Source: an uncultured Oscillibacter sp. (GTDB taxonomy: Bacteria > Bacillota > Clostridia > Oscillospirales > Oscillospiraceae). From it: a stretch of DNA of 16,385 bases. The first letter of the stretch is position 1, and each line of letters starts with the position of its first letter. A model generated the notes under the pieces. That model saw nothing but the letters and a program-made list of their open reading frames with translations, was not told where the DNA came from and ran no database searches. Below are positions 8,767 through 16,188 of this stretch, piece by piece. The stretch covers positions 1 to 16,385 of the forward strand of contig CAJUQQ010000044.1 of the NCBI GenBank assembly GCA_910588175.1, given 5' to 3'. The translations under genes were made by a program, and so were the position numbers.

Positions 8767-9264
8767 GTGGCTTGGAACAATGTGCTGTGCGTGTACTATT
8801 CCCGGACGGGCAACACCCGAACGGCCATGGAGGAGATCGCCAAGGCCCTGGGGGCCGAGCTGGCGGAGCTCCAGGACAACACGGACCGCAGCGGATGGGG
8901 CGGCTGGCTCCGGTGCGGGCTGGACGCCATGCGCCGGACCGTGCCGCCGGTGAAGTGCACCGCCCGGTTTCCCCTGACGGATTACCGGCTGGTGATCGTG
9001 GGGTCCCCGGTTTGGGCGGGGCGGTGCAGCTCCGTGGTGCGGAGCTTTTTAAAGGAGAACGGGCAGCAGATTCGGAACGCCTCCTACGTGCTGACCCGGG
9101 GCTGTGAAGACAAGAACGAGGAAATCTTTGAGCAGATGGACCGTTACGTCCCCGGGGGCCACCGGACGGCGGTGTCCCTGCGGAGCGGCTCCGTGGGCTA
9201 TACCTTTTGGCAGGAGGAGTTTCTCCGCCAGACCCAGGAGTTTTTGCAGACCACCGGCCGGTAG
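8767..9264 (+). CDS. Flavodoxin-like FMN protein
   Basis: This 165-residue single-domain flavodoxin fold is likely an FMN-binding electron carrier or reductase. The phosphate-binding loop SRTGNT (12-17) follows the first beta-strand, and VIVGSPVWAGRCSSVVRSFL (77-96) gives the second FMN loop, in the style of clostridial flavodoxin-domain proteins. The start is GTG at 8767, with AAAGGAG ending 8 bases before it. The ATG at 8759 that overlaps the ribosome site is in another frame. It sits 25 bases after the ydcF-like gene and 44 bases before prfA. Its partner is not visible; it has no clear functional link to its neighbours. Confidence 0.88.
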   Translation: MAWNNVLCVYYSRTGNTRTAMEEIAKALGAELAELQDNTDRSGWGGWLRCGLDAMRRTVPPVKCTARFPLTDYRLVIVGSPVWAGRCSSVVRSFLKENGQQIRNASYVLTRGCEDKNEEIFEQMDRYVPGGHRTAVSLRSGSVGYTFWQEEFLRQTQEFLQTTGR

Positions 9265-9308
9265 TTTTTCCGGGTCCGGCGACTATATTTGTTCCAGGGA
9301 GAAATGCT

Positions 9309-10400
9309 ATGCTGGAGAAACTGAAAGAGCTGGCCCTCCGGCAGGAGGACCTGGAGGCCCAGCTGGCGGACCCCGCCGTTTACGGCGGCGGAAAGCTGGC
9401 GGCCATCCAGCGGGAATTGAAGGAGCTGACGCCGGTGGTGGAGGCCGCCCGGGCCCTGGAGGCGGCGGAGCGCCGCCAGGAGGAGGCGGAAGCCCTCCTC
9501 CGGGATCCGGAGCTGAAGTCCCTGGCCCAGGAGGAGCTGTCCGCCGCCAAGGAGGAGGCGGAGCGCATTCGGGAGGAGCTGAAGCGCCTGCTGCTGCCCC
9601 GGGACCCCAACGACAGGCGAAACGTCATCCTGGAGATTCGGGCCGGCGTGGGCGGCGAGGAGGCGGCGCTGTTCGCCGGGGAGCTGCTGCGGATGTACAC
9701 CATGTACGCCCAGCGCCGGGGCTGGAAGACGGAGCTGCTCAGCGCCAACGAGACGGAGCTGGGCGGCGTGAAGGAGTGCGGCGTGCTGATCGAGGGGGAG
9801 GACGTGTTCTCGAGGCTGAAATTCGAAAGCGGCGTCCACCAGGTGAAGCGGGTCCCGGAGACGGAGTCCAGCGGCCGCATCCAGACCAGCACCGCCACCG
9901 TGGCGGTGCTTCCGGAGGCGGAGGAGGTGGACGTGGACGTCGACCCCAAGGATCTGCAAATCGACACCTACCGCTCCTCCGGCGCGGGGGGCCAGCACAT
10001 CAACAAGACGGAGTCCGCCATCCGGATCACCCATCTGCCCACGGGGACGGTGGTAACCTGTCAGGACGAGCGGAGCCAGTACAAGAACCGGGACAAGGCC
10101 ATGCGGGTCCTCCGCTCCCGGCTCTACCAGCGGGAACGGGAAAAGCGGGACGCCGCCGCCGCCTCGGAGCGGAAAAGCCAGGTGGGCGGAGGCTGGCGCA
10201 GCGAGAAAATCCGGACCTACCGCTTTCTCCAGAGCCAGGTGGTGGAGCACCGGATCGGCCTGACGCTGTACCGGCTGGACGCCGTTTTGAACGGCGATCT
10301 GGACGAGATCATCGACGCTCTGGCCGCCGCGGACACGGCGGAGCGGCTGAAATACGGAGACGGCGAACAACGGCGGGGAGACCCGCTTGGAAAAAGATAG
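9309..10400 (+). CDS. prfA: Peptide chain release factor 1
   Basis: RF1 reads UAA and UAG in the ribosomal A-site and triggers peptide release. The 363-residue length is typical. The coiled N-terminal domain (1-95) is followed by the core: stop-codon reading tripeptide PET (183-185, the PxT position) in RVPETESSGRIQTS, and the catalytic GGQ (227-229) in YRSSGAGGQHINKTESA. CQDERSQYKNRDKAM (251-265) is also classic. The stretch after RSEKIRTY (297-304), reading RFLQSQVVEHRI (305-316), departs from the usual NFPQGRVTDHRI. The ATG at 9309 has AGGGAGA 6 bases upstream; the open frame to its left is not protein-like. The prmC methylase gene that often neighbours prfA is absent, and the Sua5 module follows after 11 bases, a neighbourhood known from Firmicutes such as B. 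subtilis (prfA...ywlC). Confidence 0.95.
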   Translation: MLEKLKELALRQEDLEAQLADPAVYGGGKLAAIQRELKELTPVVEAARALEAAERRQEEAEALLRDPELKSLAQEELSAAKEEAERIREELKRLLLPRDPNDRRNVILEIRAGVGGEEAALFAGELLRMYTMYAQRRGWKTELLSANETELGGVKECGVLIEGEDVFSRLKFESGVHQVKRVPETESSGRIQTSTATVAVLPEAEEVDVDVDPKDLQIDTYRSSGAGGQHINKTESAIRITHLPTGTVVTCQDERSQYKNRDKAMRVLRSRLYQREREKRDAAAASERKSQVGGGWRSEKIRTYRFLQSQVVEHRIGLTLYRLDAVLNGDLDEIIDALAAADTAERLKYGDGEQRRGDPLGKR

Positions 10401-10411
10401 AGGCGAGACTT

Positions 10412-12073
10412 ATGCAGACGATTTATTACGACTTGCGGGACACCAAGGGACAGCAGAAGGAGATTGAGGACAAGATTTCCGCCGCCGCCAAAATTCTCCG
10501 GGAGGGAGGCCTGGTGGGCATCCCCACGGAGACGGTGTACGGCCTGGGGGCCGACGGGACCAACTCCGCCGCCGTCCGGCGCATCTTCGAGGTAAAGGGG
10601 CGGCCCCAGGACAATCCCCTGATTCTCCACGTCACCGGGGCCCAATGGCTGCCCCGGTACTGCGCGGACATTCCCCCGGTGGCCTATACCCTGGCCCGGA
10701 AATTCTGGCCGGGCCCCCTGACCATGATTTTGAAGCGCCAGCCCACCGTGCCCAACGAGACCACGGCGGGACTGGACACGGTGGGGGTCCGCTGTCCCAA
10801 CCACCCCGTCACCCTGGCCATCATCCGGGAGGCTGGGCTCGCCATTGCCGCCCCCAGCGCCAACACCTCCGGCCGGCCCAGCTGCACCACGGCCCAGGAC
10901 GTGATGGAGGACGTGGGCGGCCGGGTGGACATGATCGTGGACGGGGGGCCCTGCGCCGTGGGGGTGGAGTCCACCGTGCTGGACCTGACCCGGGAGCCCC
11001 CCCGGCTCCTCCGCCCCGGCGGACTGCCGGTGGAGGACATCGAGCGGCTGATCGGCCACATCGACGTGGACCGGGCCGTCAACGTCTCCCTCCAGGCGGG
11101 AGAGCGCCCCGGCGCCCCCGGCATGAAATACCGCCACTACGCGCCCAAGGCCCCGGTGACGGTGGTCACCGGCGCTCCCATGAACTCCGCCCGGGAGATC
11201 GAGCGGCGGGCGGGTCCCACCGCCGGAATCATCTGCTTCGACGAGTACGCCCACCTCTTCTCCCAGCAGGAGGTCCGCGTCCTGGGCCCCAGCAGCGACA
11301 AGTTTGTCCAGGCCCAGCGGCTCTTTGAGGCTCTGCGCAGCTTCGACTCCACCGGCGTGGAGGAGATCTTCGCCCAGTGCCCGGATAACCGGGGCCTGGG
11401 CCTGGCCATCGGGAACCGCTTGAAGAAGGCGGCGGCCTTCCATGTGATCAACGCGGACAGCCAGCGTATCATTCTGGGGGTCACCGGCGGCACCGGCGCG
11501 GGAAAGAGCAGCGCCCTGCGGGCCGTTCAAGACCTGGGCGGCATTGTGATCGACTGCGACCGGGTCTACCACAAGATCCTCTCCGAGAGCGAGGAGTTCA
11601 AAAACGCCATCAACGAGAAGTTCCCCGGCGTCTTCACCGCCGAGGGCCAGCTGAACCGAAAGAAGCTGGGCCAGGAGGTCTTCGCCAAGCGGGACCGGCT
11701 GGAGCAGCTGAACGCCATCGTCTACCGGTTCCTGCTGCCCACGCTGGAGCGGATTGTGGAGGCCGCCGACGGCCTTTGCGCGCTGGACGCCATCAACCTG
11801 TTTGAAAGCGGCCTGGACCGCCTGTGCGACCGTACCATCGCCGTGACGGCCCCCACGGAGCTGCGGGTCAAGCGCATCATGGCCCGGGACCATATCACCG
11901 AGCAGTATGCCCGCCTACGGGTCAACGCCCAGAAGCAGGACGAATACTACCGCAGCAAGTGCGACTGCGAGCTGAATAACGCCAGCGACTCCCCGGAGGA
12001 GTTCCGCCGGGATTCCTATCTGTTCTTCGAGCGGCTGGTGGAAACCATCCAGGAGGAGAAGCGGCACGGATAA
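10412..12073 (+). CDS. Fusion protein: threonylcarbamoyl-AMP synthase (Sua5/YwlC) + dephospho-CoA kinase (CoaE)
   Basis: One 553-residue chain holds two enzymes. The N-terminal YrdC domain (about 15-210) shows PTETVYGLGADG (38-49), KGRPQDNPLI (62-71), PGPLTMIL (100-107), APSANTSG (147-154) and STVLDLT (187-193). A Sua5 linker, APGMKYRHYAPK (235-246), and Sua5 domain (about 250-340) follow. This half makes threonylcarbamoyl-AMP for tRNA t6A. After a linker of about ten residues comes a P-loop kinase (352-550): GVTGGTGAGKSS (356-367), DCDRVYH (381-387), an INLFESG segment (461-467) and LRVNAQKQDEYY (502-513), matching CoaE, the last step of CoA synthesis. No stop, ATG start or ribosome site separates the halves; an in-frame GTG near 11444 lacks a good site. 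The ATG at 10412 has AGAGG 8 bases upstream. The CoaE half is divergent: YR replaces the usual HP after LNAIV. The Sua5 assignment is very secure, the CoaE one strong. Confidence 0.92.
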   Translation: MQTIYYDLRDTKGQQKEIEDKISAAAKILREGGLVGIPTETVYGLGADGTNSAAVRRIFEVKGRPQDNPLILHVTGAQWLPRYCADIPPVAYTLARKFWPGPLTMILKRQPTVPNETTAGLDTVGVRCPNHPVTLAIIREAGLAIAAPSANTSGRPSCTTAQDVMEDVGGRVDMIVDGGPCAVGVESTVLDLTREPPRLLRPGGLPVEDIERLIGHIDVDRAVNVSLQAGERPGAPGMKYRHYAPKAPVTVVTGAPMNSAREIERRAGPTAGIICFDEYAHLFSQQEVRVLGPSSDKFVQAQRLFEALRSFDSTGVEEIFAQCPDNRGLGLAIGNRLKKAAAFHVINADSQRIILGVTGGTGAGKSSALRAVQDLGGIVIDCDRVYHKILSESEEFKNAINEKFPGVFTAEGQLNRKKLGQEVFAKRDRLEQLNAIVYRFLLPTLERIVEAADGLCALDAINLFESGLDRLCDRTIAVTAPTELRVKRIMARDHITEQYARLRVNAQKQDEYYRSKCDCELNNASDSPEEFRRDSYLFFERLVETIQEEKRHG

Positions 12074-12091
12074 ATGAGGAGGTAACACGAC

Positions 12092-13507
12092 ATGGAAAAA
12101 TCAGAATTCAAGGAGCTGAAAGAACAGCTCCTCTCCACGAAGAAAAACGGCTATGACCGCCTGAGCGAAGCGGACCGGGCGGCCATGGAGGACTACTGCG
12201 CCGGGTACAAGCGCTTTTTGGACGTGAGCAAGACGGAGCGCCTCTGCGCGGCGGAAACCATCCGCCTGGCGGAGGAGAAGGGCTACCGGCCCTACACGCC
12301 GGGCATGGCCGTGAAACCCGGGGACAAGCTCTTCCTCCGCAACCGGGGCAAGGCCGTCATGCTGGCCCACATCGGCCAGGCCCCCCTGGCGGAGGGCGTC
12401 CAGCTGGCGGCGGCCCACATCGACTCCCCCCGGCTGGACCTGAAGCCCAACCCCCTCTACGAGGACAGCGAGCTGGCCTATTTCAAGACCCACTACTACG
12501 GCGGCATCCGGAAATACCAGTGGCTTACCATCCCCCTGGCCCTCCACGGCGTGGTAATCCGGAAGGACGGCGCCAAGGCCGCCGTCCACATCGGCGAGGA
12601 GGAGGGGGAGCCCCGGCTGGTCATCACGGACCTGCTGCCCCACCTGGGGGCGTCCCAGAACAAAAAGCCCCTGGCGGAGGCGGTGCCCGGCGAGACGCTG
12701 AACCTGCTGCTGGGCAGCCGCCCCATCGGCGGGGAGGAGGAGAGCGGCCGGGTGAAGCTGGCCGTCATGAAGCTGCTCCACGAGAAATACGGCATTACGG
12801 AGGACGATCTCAGCTCCGCCGAGCTGGAGGCCGTCCCGGCGGTGAAGGCCTGTGACATCGGCCTGGACCGGTCCCTCATCGGGGCCTATGGCCACGACGA
12901 CCGGGTCTGCGCCTACGCCGCCCTCAAAGCCCTGCTGGATCTGGAGGAAACCCCGGCCCGGACCGCCGTGTGCGTTCTGGCGGACAAGGAGGAGATCGGC
13001 TCCGACGGCGTGACGGGCATGCAGTCCGCCGCTTTCGACGCCTTTTTGGAGGACCTGTGCGCCGCCCAGGGCGCGACCCTCCGGAGCTGCTTCGCCGGGT
13101 CCTTCTGCCTCAGCGCCGACGTGACGGCGGCGTACGATCCCAACTATCCCGACGTGTTTGAGAAGCGGAACGAGTCCCAGCTGAACTACGGCGTGGGCCT
13201 GTGCAAGTACACCGGGGCCCGGGGCAAATCCGGGGCCTCCGACGCGGACGCGGAGACGGTGGCCTATGTCCGGCGGCTCTTTGACAAGGCCGGGGTCCTC
13301 TGGCAGATTTCGGAGCTGGGCAAGGTGGACGCCGGCGGCGGCGGCACCGTGGCCATGTATATGGCCAACCGGAACATCAGCACCCTGGACGCCGGGGTGC
13401 CGGTGCTGAGCATGCACGCCCCCTTTGAGACGGTTTCCAAACTGGACTGCTACGAGACCTACAAGGGGATGAAGGCGGTGTTCCAGGCGAACGAGGGCGT
13501 GTCGTAA
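12092..13507 (+). CDS. M18-family zinc aminopeptidase
   Basis: This is a cytosolic metallo-aminopeptidase of peptidase family M18 (the aspartyl/clostridial apeA-like group), which trims N-terminal residues from peptides. The 471 residues carry the co-catalytic metal site in order: His109 in AAHIDSPRLDLKPNP (107-121), Asp269 in YGHDDRVCAY (266-275), the Glu pair in ADKEEIGSDG (297-306), an Asp in SADVTAAYDPN (341-351) and His442 in SMHAPFE (440-446). KVDAGGGGTVA (411-421) is a further family motif. AGGAGGT lies about 8 bases before the ATG. It is the last gene of the operon, 18 bases after the Sua5-CoaE gene, and ends just before the shared terminator at 13517-13552. Confidence 0.95.
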   Translation: MEKSEFKELKEQLLSTKKNGYDRLSEADRAAMEDYCAGYKRFLDVSKTERLCAAETIRLAEEKGYRPYTPGMAVKPGDKLFLRNRGKAVMLAHIGQAPLAEGVQLAAAHIDSPRLDLKPNPLYEDSELAYFKTHYYGGIRKYQWLTIPLALHGVVIRKDGAKAAVHIGEEEGEPRLVITDLLPHLGASQNKKPLAEAVPGETLNLLLGSRPIGGEEESGRVKLAVMKLLHEKYGITEDDLSSAELEAVPAVKACDIGLDRSLIGAYGHDDRVCAYAALKALLDLEETPARTAVCVLADKEEIGSDGVTGMQSAAFDAFLEDLCAAQGATLRSCFAGSFCLSADVTAAYDPNYPDVFEKRNESQLNYGVGLCKYTGARGKSGASDADAETVAYVRRLFDKAGVLWQISELGKVDAGGGGTVAMYMANRNISTLDAGVPVLSMHAPFETVSKLDCYETYKGMKAVFQANEGVS

Positions 13508-13516
13508 CAAGGCGAA

Positions 13517-13552
13517 AAAACCGGGCTGTGCCAAACGGCACAGCCCGGTTTT
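13517..13552. terminator. Bidirectional rho-independent terminator
   Basis: A perfect 16-bp stem, AAAACCGGGCTGTGCC with GGCACAGCCCGGTTTT, encloses an AAAC loop. T-runs follow on both strands (TTTT on plus, TTTTTT on minus). It begins 9 bases after the M18 stop and lies 9 bases from the end of the convergent SLH gene, so it should end both transcripts. Confidence 0.93.
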
Positions 13553-13561
13553 GGTTGGAGC

Positions 13562-14689
13562 TCAGGGATTCGCGGAGACGGAGCAGGCAACGGCGCGGTC
13601 GCCCAGCGTATCGAAGGTGAAGGAGCTGCCCTCGGAGACGGTGACCCGGCGGACCAGGAGCCCGCCGATCCGGTCGTCCCCGCTGAAATCCGGAGAGAGG
13701 GACAGGTCCCCGGCGGTCCGGCCGCTGGTGTCCGTGAAGCGGACGCGGTTGTGCTCACCCTCCCAGGGAATCATGTCGGCAAAGGCCTCGTCCCAGCGGA
13801 GGAAGGTGAAGACGCAGCTCTCCTCGGGCTTTTCCGGGACATCGAAGCGGACGGTGTAATTACAGGCCTGATACAGCGGGAAGGGAACGTCGATGGTGAA
13901 GACCGCCTCCAGCGGGGAGTACACGTCCACGGTGACCTTGGCCTCATAGATGCCGTCGCTGGTGAACTCGCTGCCGTCCAGGCCCATGGAGCGGGCCTCG
14001 CCGGAGCCGGTGTAGGTCCGCAGGGGGCGGGCCTCCTCCGTTTCCGGCGCGGGGGACTGGGGCACGGGGTCCTCGGAAATCCGGACCGCCGTTTCCCCGG
14101 TCTCGTTTACGCAGCGGTAGAGGAAGGCGGCGATCTGCCCCCGGGTGCAGGGCTCGTCGGGGGAGAAGGTGGTGTCGGAAGTGCCGGAGGTGATGCCGCT
14201 CTCCACGGCCCAGGCCACGGCCTGGGCGTAACCGGCGGCGGGGGGCACGTCGGTAAACGCGCCGGGGGCGCTGGCGGCGGGAGACCCGGAGTAGCGCCAG
14301 AGGAAGCGCATGGCCGTTCCCCGGCTGCACGGGGCGGCGGGGTCAAAGGACGCCGCCGGGGACCCGGCGGAGCCGTCCAGAATGCCCGCGTCAAGGGCCC
14401 AGATCAGGGCCTTTTGAAAGTCCGGGTTCAGGTCCGGCAGCCCCGCGGGGGACTCGCCCTCCGCCAAGGGGGACCCGGCGGCCCGCCAGAGGAAGGTGAG
14501 AATCTGCCCCTGGGTACACAGGGCGTCGGGGGAGAAGGTGTCCTCGGAAGTTCCGGTGGTAATGCCCCGCTCCACGGCCCAGGCGATGGGCGCGGCATAA
14601 TACAGCCCCTCGTCCACGTCGGAGAAGGCGGCGGCGCTGCCCGTCAGCAGGGTCAGAGCCAGGAAGAAAGCGGCCAGCGTCTTTTTCAT
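13562..14689 (-). CDS. Secreted SLH-repeat protein with unrecognised C-terminal domain
   Basis: The 375-residue precursor starts with a Sec signal peptide (MKK plus hydrophobic stretch, likely cut after AAA at 19-21). Three S-layer-homology repeats follow, about 22-70, 85-135 and 145-192. The first and third share AWAVE.GIT.GTS..TFSPD and (C)T.GQI...FL; the second is degenerate. SLH triplets bind secondary wall polymers and anchor proteins on the cell surface. Each repeat carries one Cys at the same place (58, 121, 181) before the T/S-x-G turn. A Pro/Glu linker (205-222) leads to about 150 residues that look beta-rich and that I do not recognise. The start at 14689 has GAGGTG about 5 bases upstream and is preceded by a strong promoter. 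It is a single-gene unit, divergent from the SleC-like gene. Confidence 0.9.
   Translation of the reverse strand: MKKTLAAFFLALTLLTGSAAAFSDVDEGLYYAAPIAWAVERGITTGTSEDTFSPDALCTQGQILTFLWRAAGSPLAEGESPAGLPDLNPDFQKALIWALDAGILDGSAGSPAASFDPAAPCSRGTAMRFLWRYSGSPAASAPGAFTDVPPAAGYAQAVAWAVESGITSGTSDTTFSPDEPCTRGQIAAFLYRCVNETGETAVRISEDPVPQSPAPETEEARPLRTYTGSGEARSMGLDGSEFTSDGIYEAKVTVDVYSPLEAVFTIDVPFPLYQACNYTVRFDVPEKPEESCVFTFLRWDEAFADMIPWEGEHNRVRFTDTSGRTAGDLSLSPDFSGDDRIGGLLVRRVTVSEGSSFTFDTLGDRAVACSVSANP
14121..14215. repeat. Internal SLH-coding repeat, copy 1 (third SLH domain)
   Basis: This 95-base stretch aligns without gaps to 14490-14584, with about four fifths of the bases identical by eye. It encodes the AWAVESGITSGTS...GQIAAFL part of the third SLH repeat. 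The likeness at DNA level suggests duplication or gene conversion within the gene. Confidence 0.75.
14490..14584. repeat. Internal SLH-coding repeat, copy 2 (first SLH domain)
   Basis: This is the partner of 14121-14215, encoding the AWAVERGITTGTS...GQILTFL part of the first SLH repeat. The middle SLH repeat (about 14285-14437) does not share this DNA similarity and is more divergent. Confidence 0.75.
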
Positions 14690-14742
14690 GCGCGCGCACC
14701 TCGTTTCGTTTGATTGATTGGGCCTGTTTGGCCCTGCCCCTT

Positions 14743-14771
14743 ATTGTAAGATATTTTTTCGCTCCTGGCAA
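14743..14771 (-). promoter_or_regulatory. Sigma-A-type promoter of the SLH gene
   Basis: On the minus strand, TTGCCA (14771-14766) and TACAAT (14748-14743) are separated by exactly 17 bases of AT-rich spacer, each hexamer one mismatch from consensus. The leader is about 45 bases and includes a small GGGCC/GGCCC hairpin (14720-14734). Confidence 0.8.
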
Positions 14772-14883
14772 GCCCCCGCCAGCGGAAAACCACAAATTGC
14801 ATATTACATCTTTGTTACAAAGGAGGGGGACCGCGCCGGGCGCGGCCCGCATAGGATGGGATATGGAAAGGAGGAGCGCCCTT

Positions 14884-16119
14884 ATGAATCCATCTTATCT
14901 GGACAAAGGCGATCTGCAAATCTTTGTCACCGCGGGGGAAACCCCGGACCCCATCCCGGGAGCCCGGGTCCGGGTCAGCGACCCGGCCAACGGGCAGGTG
15001 TTGGAGGAGGCTGTCACCGATTCTTCCGGCCAGACCCCGTTTATAGAGCTGCCCGCGCCGCCCATGGAATGGTCCGTGGAGGAGGGGGCGGAGGAGCGGC
15101 CCTATGCCGTTTACAACGTCACCGTCTCCGCCCCGGAGCGGGAAACGCTCCATCTGGGGGGCGTGGAGCTGCTTCCGGCGGGCCGGGCCATCCAGCGGGC
15201 CCCCCTGGCCCCGGCCCGGTCCGGGGGCTTTAACGTACACAATGTGCTTCTGGAACCCCACGCCCTCTGGGGTCCCCCCTCCACCCGTCCGGAGGAGGAG
15301 GCGGTGAAGCCCCTGCCGGAGGAATCGGGCCTGGTGGTGCTGCCGGAGCCGGTGATTCCGGAGTTCGTGGTGGTCCACGACGGGCGGCCCGGCGACGCCT
15401 CCGCCCAGAATTACTGGGTCCGGTTCAAGGACTACGTGAAAAACGTGGCGTGCAGCGAGATTTACTCCACCTGGCGGACGGAGGCCATCAAGGCCAACGT
15501 GCTGGCTATCCTCTCCTTCACCCTGAACCGGGTGTATACCGAGTGGTACCGGGGGAAAGGCTATGACTTCACCATCACCAGCTCCACGGCCTTCGACCAG
15601 TCCTATTCCCACGGGCGGACCATCTTTGAGGAGATCGGCGTGGTGGTGGACGATCTGTTCACCACCTACGTCACCAGGGAGGGCATCGCCCAACCCCTGT
15701 TCACCCAATACTGCGACGGGCGGCGGACCCAGTGCCAAGGGCTGAGCCAGTGGGGCTCCCAAGCGCTGGGGGAGCAGGGCTGGGACGCGGTCAGCATTCT
15801 GAAAAAATACTACGGCGGGGACATCTACCTCAAAAGCGCGGAGAAGGTGGAGGGCGTTCCCCTGTCCTACGGCGGGGAGGTGCTGACCCTGGGCAGCGAG
15901 GGGGAGGCGGTGCGGACCGTCCAGAACCAGCTGAACCGCGTCGGGGACAATTTCCCCGCCATCCCCAAGATTCCGGCGGACGGAATTTACGGCCCGGCCA
16001 CCCAGGCGGCGGTGATGGAATTTCAAAAGATCTTCCACCTGCCCCAGACCGGCAGCGTGGATTTCGCCGTGTGGTACGAGATATCCAACGTCTACGTGGC
16101 CGTGGCGAAGCTGGCCTGA
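14884..16119 (+). CDS. SleC-like spore cortex-lytic protein (SpoIID domain + peptidoglycan-binding domain)
   Basis: The domain order of this 411-residue protein matches clostridial SleC, a lytic transglycosylase zymogen that degrades spore cortex at germination. Residues 1-100 form a carboxypeptidase-regulatory/Ig-like beta domain (LQIFVTAGETPDPIPGARVRV pattern). Residues 176-312 form a SpoIID/LytB-like domain: FKDYVKNVACSEI (181-193, with likely catalytic E192), W197, and GLSQWGSQALGEQGW (286-300) before ILKKYYG. Residues 335-400 form a PG_binding_1 domain (LGSEGEAVRTVQNQLN, DGIYGPATQAAVMEFQ). Cys277 and Cys284 flank the SpoIID core. There is no signal peptide, as in SleC. The ATG at 14884 has AAAGGAGG 9 bases upstream; a second SD-like AAAGGAGG at about 14819 has no suitable start. 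SleC itself versus a paralogue cannot be decided here. Confidence 0.85.
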   Translation: MNPSYLDKGDLQIFVTAGETPDPIPGARVRVSDPANGQVLEEAVTDSSGQTPFIELPAPPMEWSVEEGAEERPYAVYNVTVSAPERETLHLGGVELLPAGRAIQRAPLAPARSGGFNVHNVLLEPHALWGPPSTRPEEEAVKPLPEESGLVVLPEPVIPEFVVVHDGRPGDASAQNYWVRFKDYVKNVACSEIYSTWRTEAIKANVLAILSFTLNRVYTEWYRGKGYDFTITSSTAFDQSYSHGRTIFEEIGVVVDDLFTTYVTREGIAQPLFTQYCDGRRTQCQGLSQWGSQALGEQGWDAVSILKKYYGGDIYLKSAEKVEGVPLSYGGEVLTLGSEGEAVRTVQNQLNRVGDNFPAIPKIPADGIYGPATQAAVMEFQKIFHLPQTGSVDFAVWYEISNVYVAVAKLA

Positions 16120-16188
16120 GCAAGTGCTGGGAGCAGAAAGCCCGAAACATTTCCGAGCCTTCCCGCCGGGCCTGCGCGTTTTTTCGAT

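Noticed and set aside
9104..10411. In-frame extension upstream of the Sua5-CoaE start, giving a 989-residue reading
   Set aside because: The extra 436 residues are Gly/Arg/Pro-rich out-of-frame prfA sequence. The ATG at 10412 has its own ribosome site just after the prfA stop.
10217..11893. A 558-codon minus-strand open frame across prfA and sua5-coaE
   Set aside because: Composition is biased and no domain is visible; the sense strand encodes well-known enzymes.
12101..13534. A 477-codon minus-strand open frame opposite the M18 aminopeptidase
   Set aside because: It crosses the bidirectional terminator, has no recognisable domain, and the plus strand carries all M18 metal ligands.
13751..14713. 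A 320-codon plus-strand open frame opposite the SLH gene
   Set aside because: It is Gly-rich low-complexity and reads through the SLH start; the minus strand has a signal peptide and SLH repeats.
14710..14883. In-frame N-terminal extension of the SleC-like protein
   Set aside because: It would cover the intergenic promoter of the SLH gene. The ATG at 14884 has AAAGGAGG 9 bases upstream, and SleC proteins start directly with the beta domain.
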